Below, in pieces: positions 1 through 12,296 of a DNA stretch of 64,000 nucleotides. How positions within the stretch are numbered: the stretch's first letter is position 1; each line of letters starts with the position of its first letter. A model generated the notes under the pieces. That model saw only the letters and a list, made by a program, of their open reading frames with translations. It was not told where the DNA came from and ran no database searches. The position numbers were made by a program, and so were the translations under genes. The stretch covers positions 66,241,940-66,305,939 of the forward strand of contig CM055095.1 of NCBI GenBank assembly GCA_029204225.1. Reading direction: 5' to 3'. The DNA comes from Diphasiastrum complanatum (lineage: Eukaryota; Streptophyta; Lycopodiopsida; Lycopodiales; Lycopodiaceae).

Positions 1-1013
1 TGTACTCAGAATCAAGTCTCTAAATAGGGAGTTGGCTTCCATTGGAGAGAAGATTCACGATGGAGACCTTGTACAAATTGTCCTTAATGGCCTAGGAGAT
101 GACTTTGCAAATTTGGTCGAAAGTTTTGCCATCGAAGACACTTTGCCAACTATAGAAAAACTTCACAGTGTATTAGTGGCTGAAGAATGTAGGATGCTCC
201 ATGCAAAATCTAGGATGAGTTCCTTGTCTTTGCAGGATGGTGATGAGAAAACCAATTTCTCATTCATGGGCAAAAATAAGACCAATGGAAAGAATAAGCA
301 TCCAAAGGACCGAAGAAGAGGATGATGCATCAAGCTCAAAGGATAAGTCAAAGCAAAACTGCTTCTTTTGTGGAAAGAAGGGGCATTATGCATCCGAATG
401 CTACAAGAGGATAAGAGCAAAAGAGGAGGAGGACAAACAAGGGAACCTTGCATATGAAGAGGATGGAGATGAGGAGATCTCATCTTTGATGGCATCTACA
501 TCCACTCCAACAAACAAAAGCAACTCAAGGTGGATTGATAGTGGGTCTAGCTCCCACATGACTTTCCAAAAGGACACATTCTCAACCTTACACTCTTTCA
601 ATGGTGGTAATAAATTTGTTTCTTTAGCAAATGTCTACATTAAAAGAGTAGGAAAAGATTTTGTGATACTGACCATTTTCATGGATGATTCGTTGATGAT
701 AGGAAATTCCTTGATGCTGATCAAAGACACGAAGGGTCAGATTTTTGAAAGCTACAAAATCACAGATATTGGAGAAGCAACAAAATGCCTAGGGTTGGAG
801 ATCAGAAGAGATCGAACAAAGGGCGAAATGCACTTGAGTCAATCAGAATATGCCAGAAAAGTGCTAAAACAGTACAACATGATGGACTGCAAAGAAAAGG
901 CCACACCAATGATAGTTGGAGCCAAGCTCACAAAGCAGAATTGTCCAAAAATGGAAGAGGAAGAATAGAGGATGGCAGGTATACCCTACCAAAACTTAAT
1001 CGGTAGTCTGATG
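1..1013 (+). mobile_element. Copia fossil A, left part
   Basis: This is a Ty1/Copia fossil that runs off the left edge of the window. It holds a gag piece (about 1-420) with a CCHC zinc knuckle (CFFCGKKGHYASEC). A protease-like piece with the WIDSGSSSHM signature follows at about 530-570, and a polymerase piece with an FMDDSLM-type motif lies at about 660-920. The gag piece closely resembles the gag of the tandem Copia array at 49.2-50.1 kb, whereas the polymerase piece looks like another Copia lineage, so the fossil is mosaic. It is interrupted by a nested Copia (1014-3906) and resumes at 3907. It is broken in several places and not expected to encode a working protein. Confidence 0.85.
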
Positions 1014-3072
1014 TGTGGAAAATGCAAAAATAAGCTTGGTAGTGGCCAAAAATCATGTATATAGGATGATTACACATGTGTGGAGCCTGTTCCCACGTGT
1101 GAAAATAGTGTACTTGTCATGTACCATAATGGTGCATTGATTTATTATCTCTGATTTTTTGAGTGCATGTTGAAGTTGAGAGAGATTTTGCTAAAAATCA
1201 TAGATTAAGGAGTGATATGCAAGGTGAGAGGTTGAAATCCATTGTACCATCACTCTAGGTTTGTTCAAGAGTGATAGGGTCAAGTTTAAAAGCATTAATT
1301 TGCTAGAAAACATCCTTGGATCTATCCTCCAAGTGAAACCTTTGAGAGTTTCTAGTGCATATAGAGCATCTATGCAAATCTTTTGTAGAATTTGACATAG
1401 ATTGGCTTAAATTGAGAGTTCTAGAAAAGAGATTGAGATCCAAGTCACATTGTTCAACCCTACTCAATTTGTTTGAGTGATTGTAAGGTTTGAAAAGAGT
1501 CATTAAGGTGTCTATGACAAATGTGTATAGAGATATCCAATTTTCTAAGAGTTCCTTCCTTTGTAGAGGGCAAGATCTAGAGGCTCATTATGTGTTGTTA
1601 TTGGTGAAGAATTTGTCTTCTCTTAGGTGATCAAATCTTTCTAAGTAGTATTAGCTCTTTGAAGCACAATATCTTAGTGAGAAAAATCACAACTTTTGAT
1701 TTTGAATTTCATTCCAAGTCTTAAAAAGTAGAGTAATTGGTGGAATCAAATAGGAGTGATTGAATTCAATTTGTTGAGCAAAAATTGACATAGAACATTT
1801 GAAACTCAAATTAGTTCTATTCAACTTTCTTTGTGAGAGTGTGAGGGTCAATTTGTGATCCCATTTGATGTCTAGAATGAGGAGGAGTCCATATTTGAGT
1901 ATTCATGCATGGTTGAGATCTTTGTGAATCTCTAGTTGTCTAATTTTAAAGTTTTGTGAAAAATTGGTGGTACAATTTGTTTTCAAACCAAATCAAATTC
2001 ATTCTAAATCTCAAGAGTGAGATTATTTGGGTCAAGATTGAGTCCAAAAGAAGTGATTAAGTTTGATTTTCATGTGTTTGAAACAAAACCCATCTTTTGT
2101 TCAAGAATCTCAAGTGTTGAGAGAACTACTCAAGTGAAAAGGAAAATCTAGATGTCAAATCTTTTTCATATCCATTTCAACTTTCAAAAGAAAGGGTCAT
2201 TGATATTTGATGAGTCCAATAGGAAATTGGATCTGATTTCTTTAGTGATTTGACTCAAAGATTGTGTGCTTTTGTCTTAGTGATCAAAGCAAAGTTTCCA
2301 AGTGACTAGTCATTACTGTGAAGATTGATTCTTAGGTTTGTGAGCTAGATCTTTTGTAGATCATTCTAGATTATTGAAGATGTTCAAATCTAGTCTCTTG
2401 AAAGTCACAAATTACATTTGTAGAATCATATCACAGGTTTTTATTCACATGGCATCAATAGGTGGCATCCTATTGAAGGAAAGAAAGGATCCAGAGTGCA
2501 ACCTTTGTCGCAAGGGAGGATATTTTTTCTCAAGATGCTACAAAAAAAAGACCAATCCATCCAAGGAGAACCAAAGCAAGGGGTCGAGGTGAAGGATGGA
2601 GCTTCAAGTTCAAAATGCAAATACAAGAAGGACAAGTCCAAAGAAAGGTGTTTCCTTTGTGGAAAGGTGAATGAGGCTTGGAGTCTCACAAGGACTTGCA
2701 AGATTTGCCTTCAAGAGTCCATCACAACACATGTCAAAACTTTTGAAATTTTTCATCTAGAAGTGCATTGTTTCGTTCAAGATGCAAAGATAGATGTCAT
2801 TTTTATGAAAGTAACTTGGATTTATTTTATGTCCTTGGAAAGTATTTTGCTTGGAACTTTAGATAAGTTCAAACTTACTGTTATGATCCAAGAGAAATCA
2901 ATCAAGAATAAGGAGCAGCAATCACAAAATGAAGATAGTTTCATTTATTCTATCATGTCAACTTATGAAGAACCATTTTGCTTTGAAGAGATTTTTGTAT
3001 CTCAAAGGTGGATTAAGGCAATACTAGTTGAGTGTGATGCCTTAAAAGATAGCAAAATATGTTTTCCTAGAG

Positions 3073-3906
3073 TGTGAAAAATGCAAAAATAAGCTTGGTA
3101 GAGGCCAAAAATCATGTATATAGGATGATTACACATGTGTGGAGCCTATTCCCACGTGTGAAAATAGTGTACTTGTCATATACCATAATCATATAGGTTG
3201 TACATATGATTTAATTCAAGTTCTAGTGGCTAAAAAGGCCAAAAACTAGTTTTCTAGACATATGACACATGGCATCAATCTATTGCCTGCATGAGCCACA
3301 TCCTTTGGTTAGGTGTCACATCCCATGTGTAGAGGACAGCTCACATGTGTGGAATAAGCTGAAGTAGACGAATTTTGACTTCTAGAAGATTTTCAAGTAG
3401 ATCTCCATATAGAAGGAAAAAATGGACCAAAAGTGCTCAAAATAGAAGGTTTGTCCAAGTGTCAGTTTTGCATGATGAATCATCATATGACAAAGCACCT
3501 TCACACATGTGAGATCAAAGGGATGATCAGTACCACGAGCTCTCACTTATTGTATATATAGAGCCACATTTGGCCACAATCAGTGTGAGACACCAATCTT
3601 GGTTTTGGAAGCAATTTTGAGTGATTCTCTCCATTTGTCTACATTTGTTTTGATTGTTTTGAGGTTCTATCAATGTGTACTTGATTTTCAGGTTGGAGTC
3701 CATACTCAGACAGTGTTTCACACGTGTGAAACCATAAAGTACACCTACCTTCAATTAATGATTGTTCTTGTGAGGATTTTGTGTCTAGAATTGATCTAGA
3801 TTGATCTTAATCTCAAGTAGATTGATAGATCAAGTAATCTGACAACCAATCCCTCTTGAGGATCAGATTAGGATCCACTCTTGGTCCTTTTTGTACTTTT
3901 TGCACA
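3073..3906 (+). repeat. right LTR of Copia B
   Basis: The 834-bp LTR starts TGTGAAAAATGC and ends TTTTTGCACA. It aligns over its length with the LTR at 12297-13265 apart from one extra segment in the latter. It holds several CACATGTG or CACGTG palindromes (about 3131, 3151, 3335, 3503, 3720) and a TATA-like run at 3551-3560. Confidence 0.85.
3551..3560 (+). promoter_or_regulatory. TATA box-like run in Copia B LTR
   Basis: TGTATATATA lies within the LTR and is followed by a GAGCCACATTTGG stretch. The equivalent place in the LTR of Copia E (about 12909-12919) also has a TATATATA run. The position and conservation fit the LTR promoter; the start site is inferred. Confidence 0.45.
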
Positions 3907-4576
3907 TGATGTACCTTGCAATATATACCAGACCCAATCTAGCTTTCTCTATTCATGCATTGAGCCAATTCTCTTCCAATCTTGGCCTCGCACATTGGCA
4001 AATGGCAAAACGAATCCTATGGTATCTACAAGGTACCCAGAATATGGGATTAACCTACAAAGCTGAAAATGAAGAAAAAGGATTCGAGCTACACCACTAC
4101 AGTGATGCAAGTTGGACGAGCTGCAAAAATGACAACAAGTCCATTACTAGATAATGTACCATAGCGTGCGGAACTACAATCAGCTGGATATGCAAAAAGA
4201 CGAACCTTGGTGGCTCGATCCTCTTGCGAAGCTGAATACGTCGTAGCTTCAAAGGTCGTGAATAAGGTACTGTGGCTGCAGATGATGCTGGAAGCTATTG
4301 GGATTCCACAAGAAGAGGCAAGCACGATGATGATGGACTCTCAGAGTGCCATCTATTTGTCTCAGGATCCTGTCTTTTATTCAAAGACAAAGCACATACC
4401 TCTGAAGTACCATCACATTCAAGATTTGATCTCGAAAGGAGAGCTCAAGGTCCAGTACATAAAATCAAAAGACGTGATTGCAGATCTGCTCACAAAACTG
4501 CTCGACAAGCCACTCTTTACCAAGCAAAGAAAGACAATGAGATTAAACGTACAAAGCTGCAAGGTTCAAGAAGGAG
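3907..4576 (+). mobile_element. Copia fossil A, right part (polymerase end and RNase H)
   Basis: This continues Copia A after the nested element. It shows the end of the Copia polymerase (TRPNLAFSIHALSQF) and the RNase H region, including a YSDASW motif near 4100 and a KTKHIPLKYHHIQDL stretch near 4390-4430. A purine-rich tract (CAAGAAGGAG) comes immediately before the LTR at 4577. It is broken in more than one place. Confidence 0.85.
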
Positions 4577-5352
4577 TGTCAGAAATGGTGAACTCTAGCA
4601 ACTTTTTTGCAGGAATGATTCACGACAGTCAACATCCCTTGACTCGAAGCACGAACGATTCGCGAATCATTCATGAATCATAAACCCACCTCTAGGACCG
4701 CAAACCACAAAGGGATGCAAAACGAAAAACTATGAAAGAAACGAAAAGAATGAAAGCAAACGAGAGATTACGAAATAAACGAAGGAGAATCTTTTGCGCT
4801 GCCAGCTGGCAGCTCAACGGGCTTGGAGTCGTAGACTTCATGCATAGGTGAAATGAGAGGCAACGACGGAGACTAACTAACTAGTTGATTAGCGTTAACT
4901 AGTCTTGTGATTCTATGTTTAGCTATCTTGTAAACTCCACATTGTGGAGGTAAAAACAGTCCTCTCTGGATCATAAACTGATGTGAAGAGGAAATCTGGA
5001 CAGAGAGATCTGTAAGAGATAGAGTAGAGCAGCAAAGTAAAAATACTAGAGCTGTGCATAAAAGTCTACCAACAAGTAGAACACAGCGAAAGAGCAAAGT
5101 GTCACTCCGCCAATGAAAGAGACACTGACGATCTCGCTCTAAAATTGAACTGATCACTCTTTTTTTTGTGCATCTCCTTGTATTGTGTTGTGTGTCTTGA
5201 TTGCTAGAATAGAATGTGTTCTGTGATGTGCAGTCGTGTGTCTAGGATCCTGTAAAAGCTTCCGCGCAAAAGAAAATTCAAAGACATAAAATCATTCGCG
5301 ATTAAAAAGACAAAAACGAAAACGAAACAGTTTCGCTCTCGCAAAACCCAAC
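4577..5352 (+). repeat. right LTR of Copia A
   Basis: A 776-bp LTR starts TGTCAGAAATGG after a purine tract and ends AAAACCCAACA. The ends are TG and CA. Another Copia fossil begins right after it. Its sequence is unlike the other Copia LTRs in the window. Confidence 0.7.
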
Positions 5353-6127
5353 AAAGTTTTCTGCTTCCGTGACATGGAGCACATTGTAAAAGTTCCTATT
5401 AAAGATGGTGCAAAATCCTTTGTGGACGTCACTCTTTATAGGAGTCTTATTGGCTCACTTATTTGGTTAACAGTTACTAGACCTGATCTAAGCTTTTGTG
5501 TTCATAAGCTAAGTCAACACATGCAGGATCCAAAGTTATATCATTGGAAGTTGGCTAAAAGAGTCTTGAGGTATATATCTTCTACTTTGGATTATGGACT
5601 ATTCTACAAAGGAGAAGATCTGATTTGATTGCTTTTTCAGATTTAGATTTTGTAGGAGACAGGTTGGATAGAAAATCCACAAGTGCTTACACTTTATCTC
5701 TTGGAGAAAACTTGGTTTCTTGGCTATCAAAGAAACAGGCAACTATTTCCTTATCATCCTGTGAAGCTGAATACAAATCTCTTACAACCACAACAAAGGA
5801 GGTTTTATGGATCAAAAGACTACCTTTGGAGCCAAAGTGTTATGTAGATGAAGATCTTCCAGTTATTAAGAATGATAACATTTCTGCTCAAGCTCTTGCA
5901 AATAATCCAGTCTTCCATGCAAGGAGCAAACATATCAAAATAGCTCATCATTTTGTAAGAGAAAAAGTCATTGCGAGAGAGATCTCACTGGAGCATGTCA
6001 AATCTTAAAATTGTGTTGCAGATCTTCTTACCAAGCCTCTACTCAAGAATGTTTTTATCAAGATGAGGTCTAATCTTGGCCTAATTTCGAAGTCTATGTT
6101 GATAGGAACATAGATTTTAAGGAGGAG
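5353..6127 (+). mobile_element. Copia fossil C, 3' part
   Basis: This is the 3' end of another Copia element. It has the polymerase end (GSLIWLTVTRPDLSFCVHKL, about 5445-5510), then RNase H motifs (SWLSKKQATISLSS, about 5715-5755) and the conserved HARSKHIKIAHHF stretch (about 5920-5955). It ends in the purine tract AAGGAGGAG next to the LTR at 6128. The left part is missing or hidden by Copia A. It is broken. Confidence 0.85.
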
Positions 6128-6710
6128 TGTGAAGATTATTAAAATATTATCTTCCTATCTCGAGTTTGGGGCCATGTCCATGATATATCCCACTAAATTT
6201 CATGTTGTACATAAAAGGTATGTGAATTGAGCACATAGCCTTCCTAGTATAGCTCGGATCTGAGTTAGATAGATTCAATTTTGATGACATGCAGTTGTTT
6301 AGATAGCATGCAATGTCATACTCTATGCATGTGGTAGGTGAATTAGTTCAGTTAAGTGGACATTCCATGCAACTCCACTGTAGGAATTAGAGTCTCTCTC
6401 ATGCAGAGAAATCTTGGCATGTTTTGCCATATTTTGAATATTGAGATTTTGGTGTTTTGGACTCATTTTCTCTACCCGAGTTTTCAATGATTGATTTTCT
6501 CTCTCTACCCGAGAGCAGCCTTTTTTTCCCATACTAAGCACTTAGAATTATTTCTGTCATTCATTTCTCATAGTGAAGGGTTAGATTTTTTCATCAGATG
6601 TATGCCATTGTGCTCTTGTCTTAGATTTTTCAAGCATACTGCTCTTTGATCAATCTTGTGCAATCACAACACCTCAGTAAGATCCTGTAGGTTGTGTGGT
6701 GAAGTTCACA
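6128..6710 (+). repeat. right LTR of Copia C
   Basis: A 583-bp LTR starts TGTGAAGATTATT and ends GAAGTTCACA. It contains CTCTACCCGAG repeats near 6470-6510 that recur in the LTR-like stretch at 37.8-38.5 kb inside the large IRE1 intron, so the two belong to one family. Confidence 0.7.
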
Positions 6711-7669
6711 CATGCTAAAAACTTCACACAAGTCATACTCAATGGCTTGAAAGATGATTATGACAATCTTGTTCAATCCTTTGCTATCAAGTAAGAGCTA
6801 CCAAGCTTGGAGGCATTGCAAGGTGTTCTTATTGCTGCAGAGTCAAGGCATGAGAATAAGCTAAACTTGAGGATGGACAAATTATCCTTCAATCATATTG
6901 GAGATGGCAAAGCACTATTTTTCAAGAACAAGCACAAAGAGAGGAGCAAGAAGCAACATCAACACTTCTCTAAGGACAAAGGAAAAGACCAAGATGAAGA
7001 GGAGGAGGATTCCTCTCAAAATGAAGAGGAGGATAATTCCTCTCGAGATTCTACATCAAGAATGATGAAAAAAATTATTAAGTGATTCTTTTGTGGCAAG
7101 AAATGCCGCTATGCCAGCAATTGCTTCAAGAAGAAGAACTGATTCAAGAAACCCAACTTCTCTCATGAGAAAGAAGACTTTATTGCAACTGATGGAGCTC
7201 ACTTATGGCATCAGACTTCTCCTCTTCCACCTTCAAGAAGGATGACTCTTGGTATATTGATAGTGGAGCATCATCTCATATGTGTAGCTCCAAGAATTCT
7301 TTCTCATCTATTATGCTTTATGAAGGAATTGTCAATTTCCATATTGACAATTGTGTGATCAAGAAGAATGATGAGATCCTTGTTGCACATGGATCTAGAT
7401 ATGAAGGCATCTACAAATTGGATCCAAGAGAAAGTGCAAATTCTTATGTGTCCAAGATTTCAAAGGAGGATGATCACACAAGATGCATTCTCTCTTTAAT
7501 ATTTATGGTGCATGATTATTTTCTATTATTCAAAGCATATGTTGAGATGGAATTCTCATTGAAGATCAAAACTTTGAGGACTGATGGAGCTCTTGGAGGA
7601 AATATACCATATGAAGTATTATTCAAGAAGCCTAAGGTTGATCACCTTAGTTTTTACATACCTATGTAA
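6711..7669 (+). mobile_element. Copia fossil D, gag, protease and integrase pieces
   Basis: Fragments of a Copia polyprotein. A gag piece (about 6715-7080) has an acidic and lysine-rich stretch, and a zinc-knuckle remnant lies near 7085-7130. The protease signature YIDSGASSHM is at about 7255-7285, and short integrase-like pieces (KTLRTDG, then PYEVLFKKPK) are at about 7565-7640. No LTR is recognisable on its right side. It is much reduced and broken many times. Confidence 0.75.
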
Positions 7670-8602
7670 CTAGCAGTACTTCTGTGACCTCTATATGTCC
7701 ATTTAGTGTTGGAGGCTAAATGGCAAGTTACCCTTGGATAAGGGATACCCTTAGGATTAAGGGTAGGTGTCTTTGGATAAGGGCAGACAAGTGACTATAC
7801 CTTGGTTGGAGATATGGAATCAAGTTACACTTGGATAAGGGGCACCCTTAAGATTAAGAGTATGTGCCTTTAGATTAAGGTACTGGTGTCCTTGGATAAG
7901 GGCAAGTAGGCGTTATGACTTGGTCGGAGGTATGGAACTTAGTGAGGTGTTAGAAAGTCATTACCATGGGTGTTTGGCTATTTTTCTAAACCTTGGGCCT
8001 CAACCTTGAACCATATCACTTTATTGGTCTTGGACCAAAGTATACAAGCACAACTTGGGCAATGGGACCTAGTAGGAGGCCGCCCTTCCAAAGGGTCCAT
8101 TGAGCTCCCAACTCCCACACCAAACCTTATACGTTAATTGCAGGAGAACTCTACAAGCAAGGGTTAGATGGAATCATCTGATGTTGTCTTACTGAGGGTG
8201 AAATATCCTTTGTAATTTTTCACACTATCCATTTTACCAATTAACTTCCGTAGGAGTAAATCAACTACTCAAGTTAATTGCCCATGATTTAGAAATCTTA
8301 AATGTCCAGGTGCAGCTCATGATTGTACTAGTACAACACCACATTTAGATCCTTATCCAAACCACTTCTAAGTTAATCGATAGATCTATCAGAACAGATC
8401 TATTAACTCTGCAAGTAAATGTCAAACACAATACTTGATCATATGTCTATGTTCAATGACTAGGTTAAGCGCACCAGATAACCATAGTAACTAGGAATAC
8501 ATATTAGATCCAAACAAGATTAATCATGCACATATGAGAATGATCTCACTATGACCCAGTACATAAACACATATGTCATTATCTAGCGAGAGAGAGATCA
8601 CA

Positions 8603-8604
<2 letters not shown>
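7670..8604. other. intergenic repeat-derived DNA
   Basis: No gene is seen here. The left part holds an imperfect tandem duplication (about 7720-7940). The rest (about 7940-8604) is AT-rich sequence with no domain or LTR end that I can recognise. Confidence 0.4.
7720..7940 (+). repeat. imperfect tandem duplication, unit about 110 bp
   Basis: Two units share the order CAAGTTAC, CTTGGATAAGG, ACCCTTA, GGATTAAGG-like runs, TTGGATAAGGGCA and TTGGTYGGAGRTATGGAA. Units begin near 7720 and 7832. CTTGGATAAGGG-like blocks recur at least five times across the two units. Confidence 0.65.

Positions 8605-8639
<35 letters not shown>
8605..8639 (+). repeat. (GA)n microsatellite
   Basis: A perfect GA run of about 35 bp, with a shorter interrupted GA run just upstream. 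Confidence 0.9.
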
Positions 8640-8641
<2 letters not shown>

Positions 8642-8959
8642 AAACTGTCATACAGGATTGTGCGCCTTCCTTGCTATTTATGTTTATGGAGGCCACTACT
8701 GACCTGAAGCTATACCTGACTCTCAACATGACAAGAAAATAGCAAGTGGCCATGATGTTGTTGATAAATCTATTGCGAGAAAATTTATTTTAATTCAATC
8801 TTCGAATAATTGGCTTTTCAAGCTATCTTTGGCACGTGATAAACACTGCAAAAATTTACAAATCACTCAAATACAAGTCAATTGTATGAAAGAAAGTGGA
8901 TATGACCTCAAAATGATGACTAGTTGGCAAGAAAACAAGATTGGGAAGCCTAGAATTGG

Positions 8960-11900
8960 GATTTTTGATCAAACAAGCATGATAGAGTCAAAAGTAAAAG
9001 TAGGATGAGTTCCTTATCTTTGAATAATGGTGATGAAAAAGCTAACTTTTCCTTGAAAGGCAAGAAGAAAAAGTTTCCATCCAAGAAGACTCAAGACATG
9101 GAGATGGAGAGCAAAGATGGAGCATCAAGTTCCAAAGGCAAGAGCAAGAATGACAAGAAGAAGCTAAAGTGTTTCTTTTGTGAAAAAAAGGGACATTTTG
9201 CATCTGAGTGCTACAAGAAGAAGAATGCCCAAGAGAAGGACAATCAAGGCAATCTTGTGCTTGAAGAGGAGGAGGAAGAAGGCAATCTATCTTTGATGGT
9301 ATCCTCACCACCAACATCTAATCAAGACACTTGGTGGATTGATAGTGGGGCAAGCTCTCACATGACTCGCCAAAAAGACTACTTTTCTAACTTTCTTACA
9401 ATAGTTCTAAGAGATTTATCTTCACTACAAGTGATCAAGAATGTGAGATTGTAGGTGTTGGATCCATTCCTTTATGTCTAGGATCATCTAAAAAAGTAGA
9501 TCTAGACAATGTTCTTTATGTACCGTCAATTACAAAGAACTTGTTGAGTGTAGGACAATTTATGGATAGTGGATTATATGTACATTTCAAGCATGGATCA
9601 TGTTCTATCTTGAAAGATGAAAAATGTATTGCTAGTGATTTCAAGCAAGGGAGGTTATTCAAATTGGATGCTAATGTGATGGTTGGAAGTGTGAACATGG
9701 CAAGAGACAAGCTCACTCAAGTGGAATTATGGCACAAAAGGTTAGGCCATCCTAACTACAAAGCTGTGGAGACCATGGTGACAAAGGAGCTAGCAAGTGG
9801 ACCTCCCAAAACCATATCCAAGTGTGGCAAGCTTTGTGAAGCTTGTGGACTCTCCAAATCTCATAAACTACCTTTCAAGATATCTTTGACAAGATCTAAC
9901 TCTCCTCTTGACCTTATACACTCGGATGTTCATTCATTTTCACATGAATCAAATGGTGGAGCTCTTATGTATGTGACTTTTATTGATGATAGATCAAGAT
10001 ACTCTTGGGTTTATCTCTTGTCTAAGAAAAGTGAAGTTTTTGAGTCCTTTGTAAAGTTCAAAACTCTTGTGGAAAAGCAACTTAATACTAGCTTGAAAGT
10101 ATTAAGAAGTGATAATGGAGGGGAGTACATCTTCAATAGGATGAAAGAGTTTTGTGAAACTAATGGCATTAGGAGAGAGTTTACTTGCACATATACTCCA
10201 CAATAAAATGGAGTAGCTAACTCGGAAGAATAGGACACTATGTGAGTGTAGTGCCATAAAAGGACTTACACCTTATGAAGTATTGTTTGGCAAGAAGCCA
10301 AATCTTAGTGATTTGAAAGTTTTTGGATGTACTTGTTATGTACATATTCCTTTAGAAACAAGGAAAAAGGAAGATGCCACTTCTTTGAAAGACATCTTTG
10401 TTGGTTATAGTGAAAGTAAGAAAGCTTATAGGATATTTGATCCTATTACCAAGAAAGTTGTTGTAAGTAGAGATGTACTTTTTGATGAATCTCTCCAAGC
10501 CAAAGGAAATGTGACTTCCAACAACACTCAACTTGTCAAGGATCATGTTATGGCCGAGGAGGAGCTTCATGAAGATGAAGACCAAGTGGAACTTACGCAA
10601 AGTCCAAGGGTGCCAAGAAGATCAAAAAAGGACAAGGACTGAGCCATCAAGGCTTACTTATAGTGACAAAGGGGAGCAAAGAGAAGATTCTCAACTACTC
10701 AACTCTTATACTTTCTTGACTACTATGCTTGAAGAACCAACTAGTTTTGAGGAAGCAAATAAGTCTCAATATTGGAGGAAAGTTATGCAAGTAGAGTTTG
10801 ATGCATTAATGGAAAATCAAACTTGGAAGCTTGTTGATCTACCTTATGGAAAGAAGCCTCTTACTTGTAAATGGATTTATAGATTGAAATATAATCAAGA
10901 TGGTTCCATTCGTAAGTATAAAGCTAGACTTGTAGCAAAAGGTTTTTTGCAAGTCAAAGGCATAGATTATGATGAAACCTTTGCACCTGTTGCAAAGCTT
11001 GTAACCATTAGATTAATCATAGGTCTTGCTGCTACTTTCAAATGGGAGCTCTTCCAGCTTGATGTGACAAATGCTTTTTTGAATGGATTCTTGGAAGAAG
11101 AAATCTACATGTGCCAACCCGAGGGCTTCATCAAAGATGGAGAAGAAGACAATGTGTGTTTCTTGAAGAAGAGTCTTTATGGACTCAAGCAAGCACCAAG
11201 AGCATGGTACTCTAGGTTGCATTCATGTCTTATTTCCATTAGATTTGTTGTAAGTTCTTATGAACCATCATTGTACTACAAATGTAATGATGGAAAGATC
11301 ATTATCTTAGTTTTATATGTTGATGACATTATACTCACAGGAAATGATCTAGATGGCATCAAAAATGTAAAAATTTCCTTGCCTAGTGAATTTAGAATGG
11401 TAGATCTAGGACTTCTTAAAGTTATACTTGGAATAGAAGTCACTAGAAGTAATGATTTTACTTTCATATGTCAATCTAAATATGCTAGATCAATTTTAGC
11501 AAAATTTGGCATGATTGATTGTAAAGGAGTTGAAACTCCCATGGAACTAAGTGTAAAAGTTTTTAAGGAAAGTGATGAAGCATCCTTTGAGGACATCACT
11601 ACCTATAGAATGCTTATTGGTTCCTTGATATACTTAACCATCACTAGACCAGATCTTAGTTTTTGTGTTGGCCAATTGAGTCAATACATGCAAAGTCCAG
11701 TAATATGTCATTGGAAAGGAGCAAAAAGGGTGTTAAGGTACATCTCGGCTACAAAAGACTTTGGCATAGTTTATGAAAGGACTAATATTTGTTTAAGAGC
11801 ATATTTGGACTCAAGTTTTGCAGGCGACAAGATGGATAAAAGATCCATAAGTGCATTTGCTACGTTCTTATGTGGAGGAGCTATATCTTGGCTTTCCAAA

Positions 11901-12296
11901 AAGCAAGATACCATCTCCCTTTCATCAACAAGATCCGAGTATAAAGCTATGACAACAACAAAAAAGGAGGTTCTTTGGCTTAAAAGGCTTTTGGAGGAAC
12001 TACATGTTATCAAGGATTAAGACATTCCATGCATATATTATGACAATCAAGCAACTCAATAACTTGCAAACAATCCAGTCTTCCATGCTCGAACAAAGCA
12101 CATTGAGATTTCACATCATTTCATGAGGGAGAAAGTGCAAGCAAAGGAGATCAAGCTTATTCATGTTTCATCATCAGATTGCATTGCTGATATACTCGCC
12201 AAGGCATTGCCTAAAGATCCATATGTTAAATTAAGATTGGCTCTTGTAGTTATAGATAGATCTATGCTAGATTTACCAAGCTACATTTTTTAGGAG
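8960..12296 (+). mobile_element. Copia fossil E internal region, gag to RNase H
   Basis: This is the fullest Copia coding region in the window. Gag's 3' part (about 9005-9260) has the zinc knuckle CFFCEKKGHFASEC. The protease signature WWIDSGASSHM is at about 9330-9365. The integrase HHCC-type and core region (about 9725-10400) includes LWHKRLGHPNY and RSDNGGEY. The polymerase (about 10750-11620) includes the catalytic LYVDDIILTG at about 11315-11345, and RNase H spans about 11640-12200. A purine tract TAGGAG precedes the LTR at 12297. The 5' end with its LTR is not seen. It is broken in a handful of places. Its gag is close to that of the tandem array at 47.7-56.1 kb. Confidence 0.9.

Larger units (their letters stand above)
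1014..3906 (+). mobile_element. Copia fossil B nested inside Copia A
   Basis: This short Copia-type element begins TGTGG and ends GCACA. It is flanked by the 5-bp target-site duplication TGATG (1009-1013 and 3907-3911), so it jumped into the polymerase region of Copia A. Its right LTR is 3073-3906; the left end carries matching LTR sequence. Inside are only remnants: zinc-knuckle-like pieces near 2500-2680 and the start of a polymerase-like stretch near 2950-3050. It is broken with several breaks and non-autonomous. Its LTR belongs to the same family as the right LTR of Copia E (12297-13265), which may have supplied its enzymes in the past. Confidence 0.85.
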
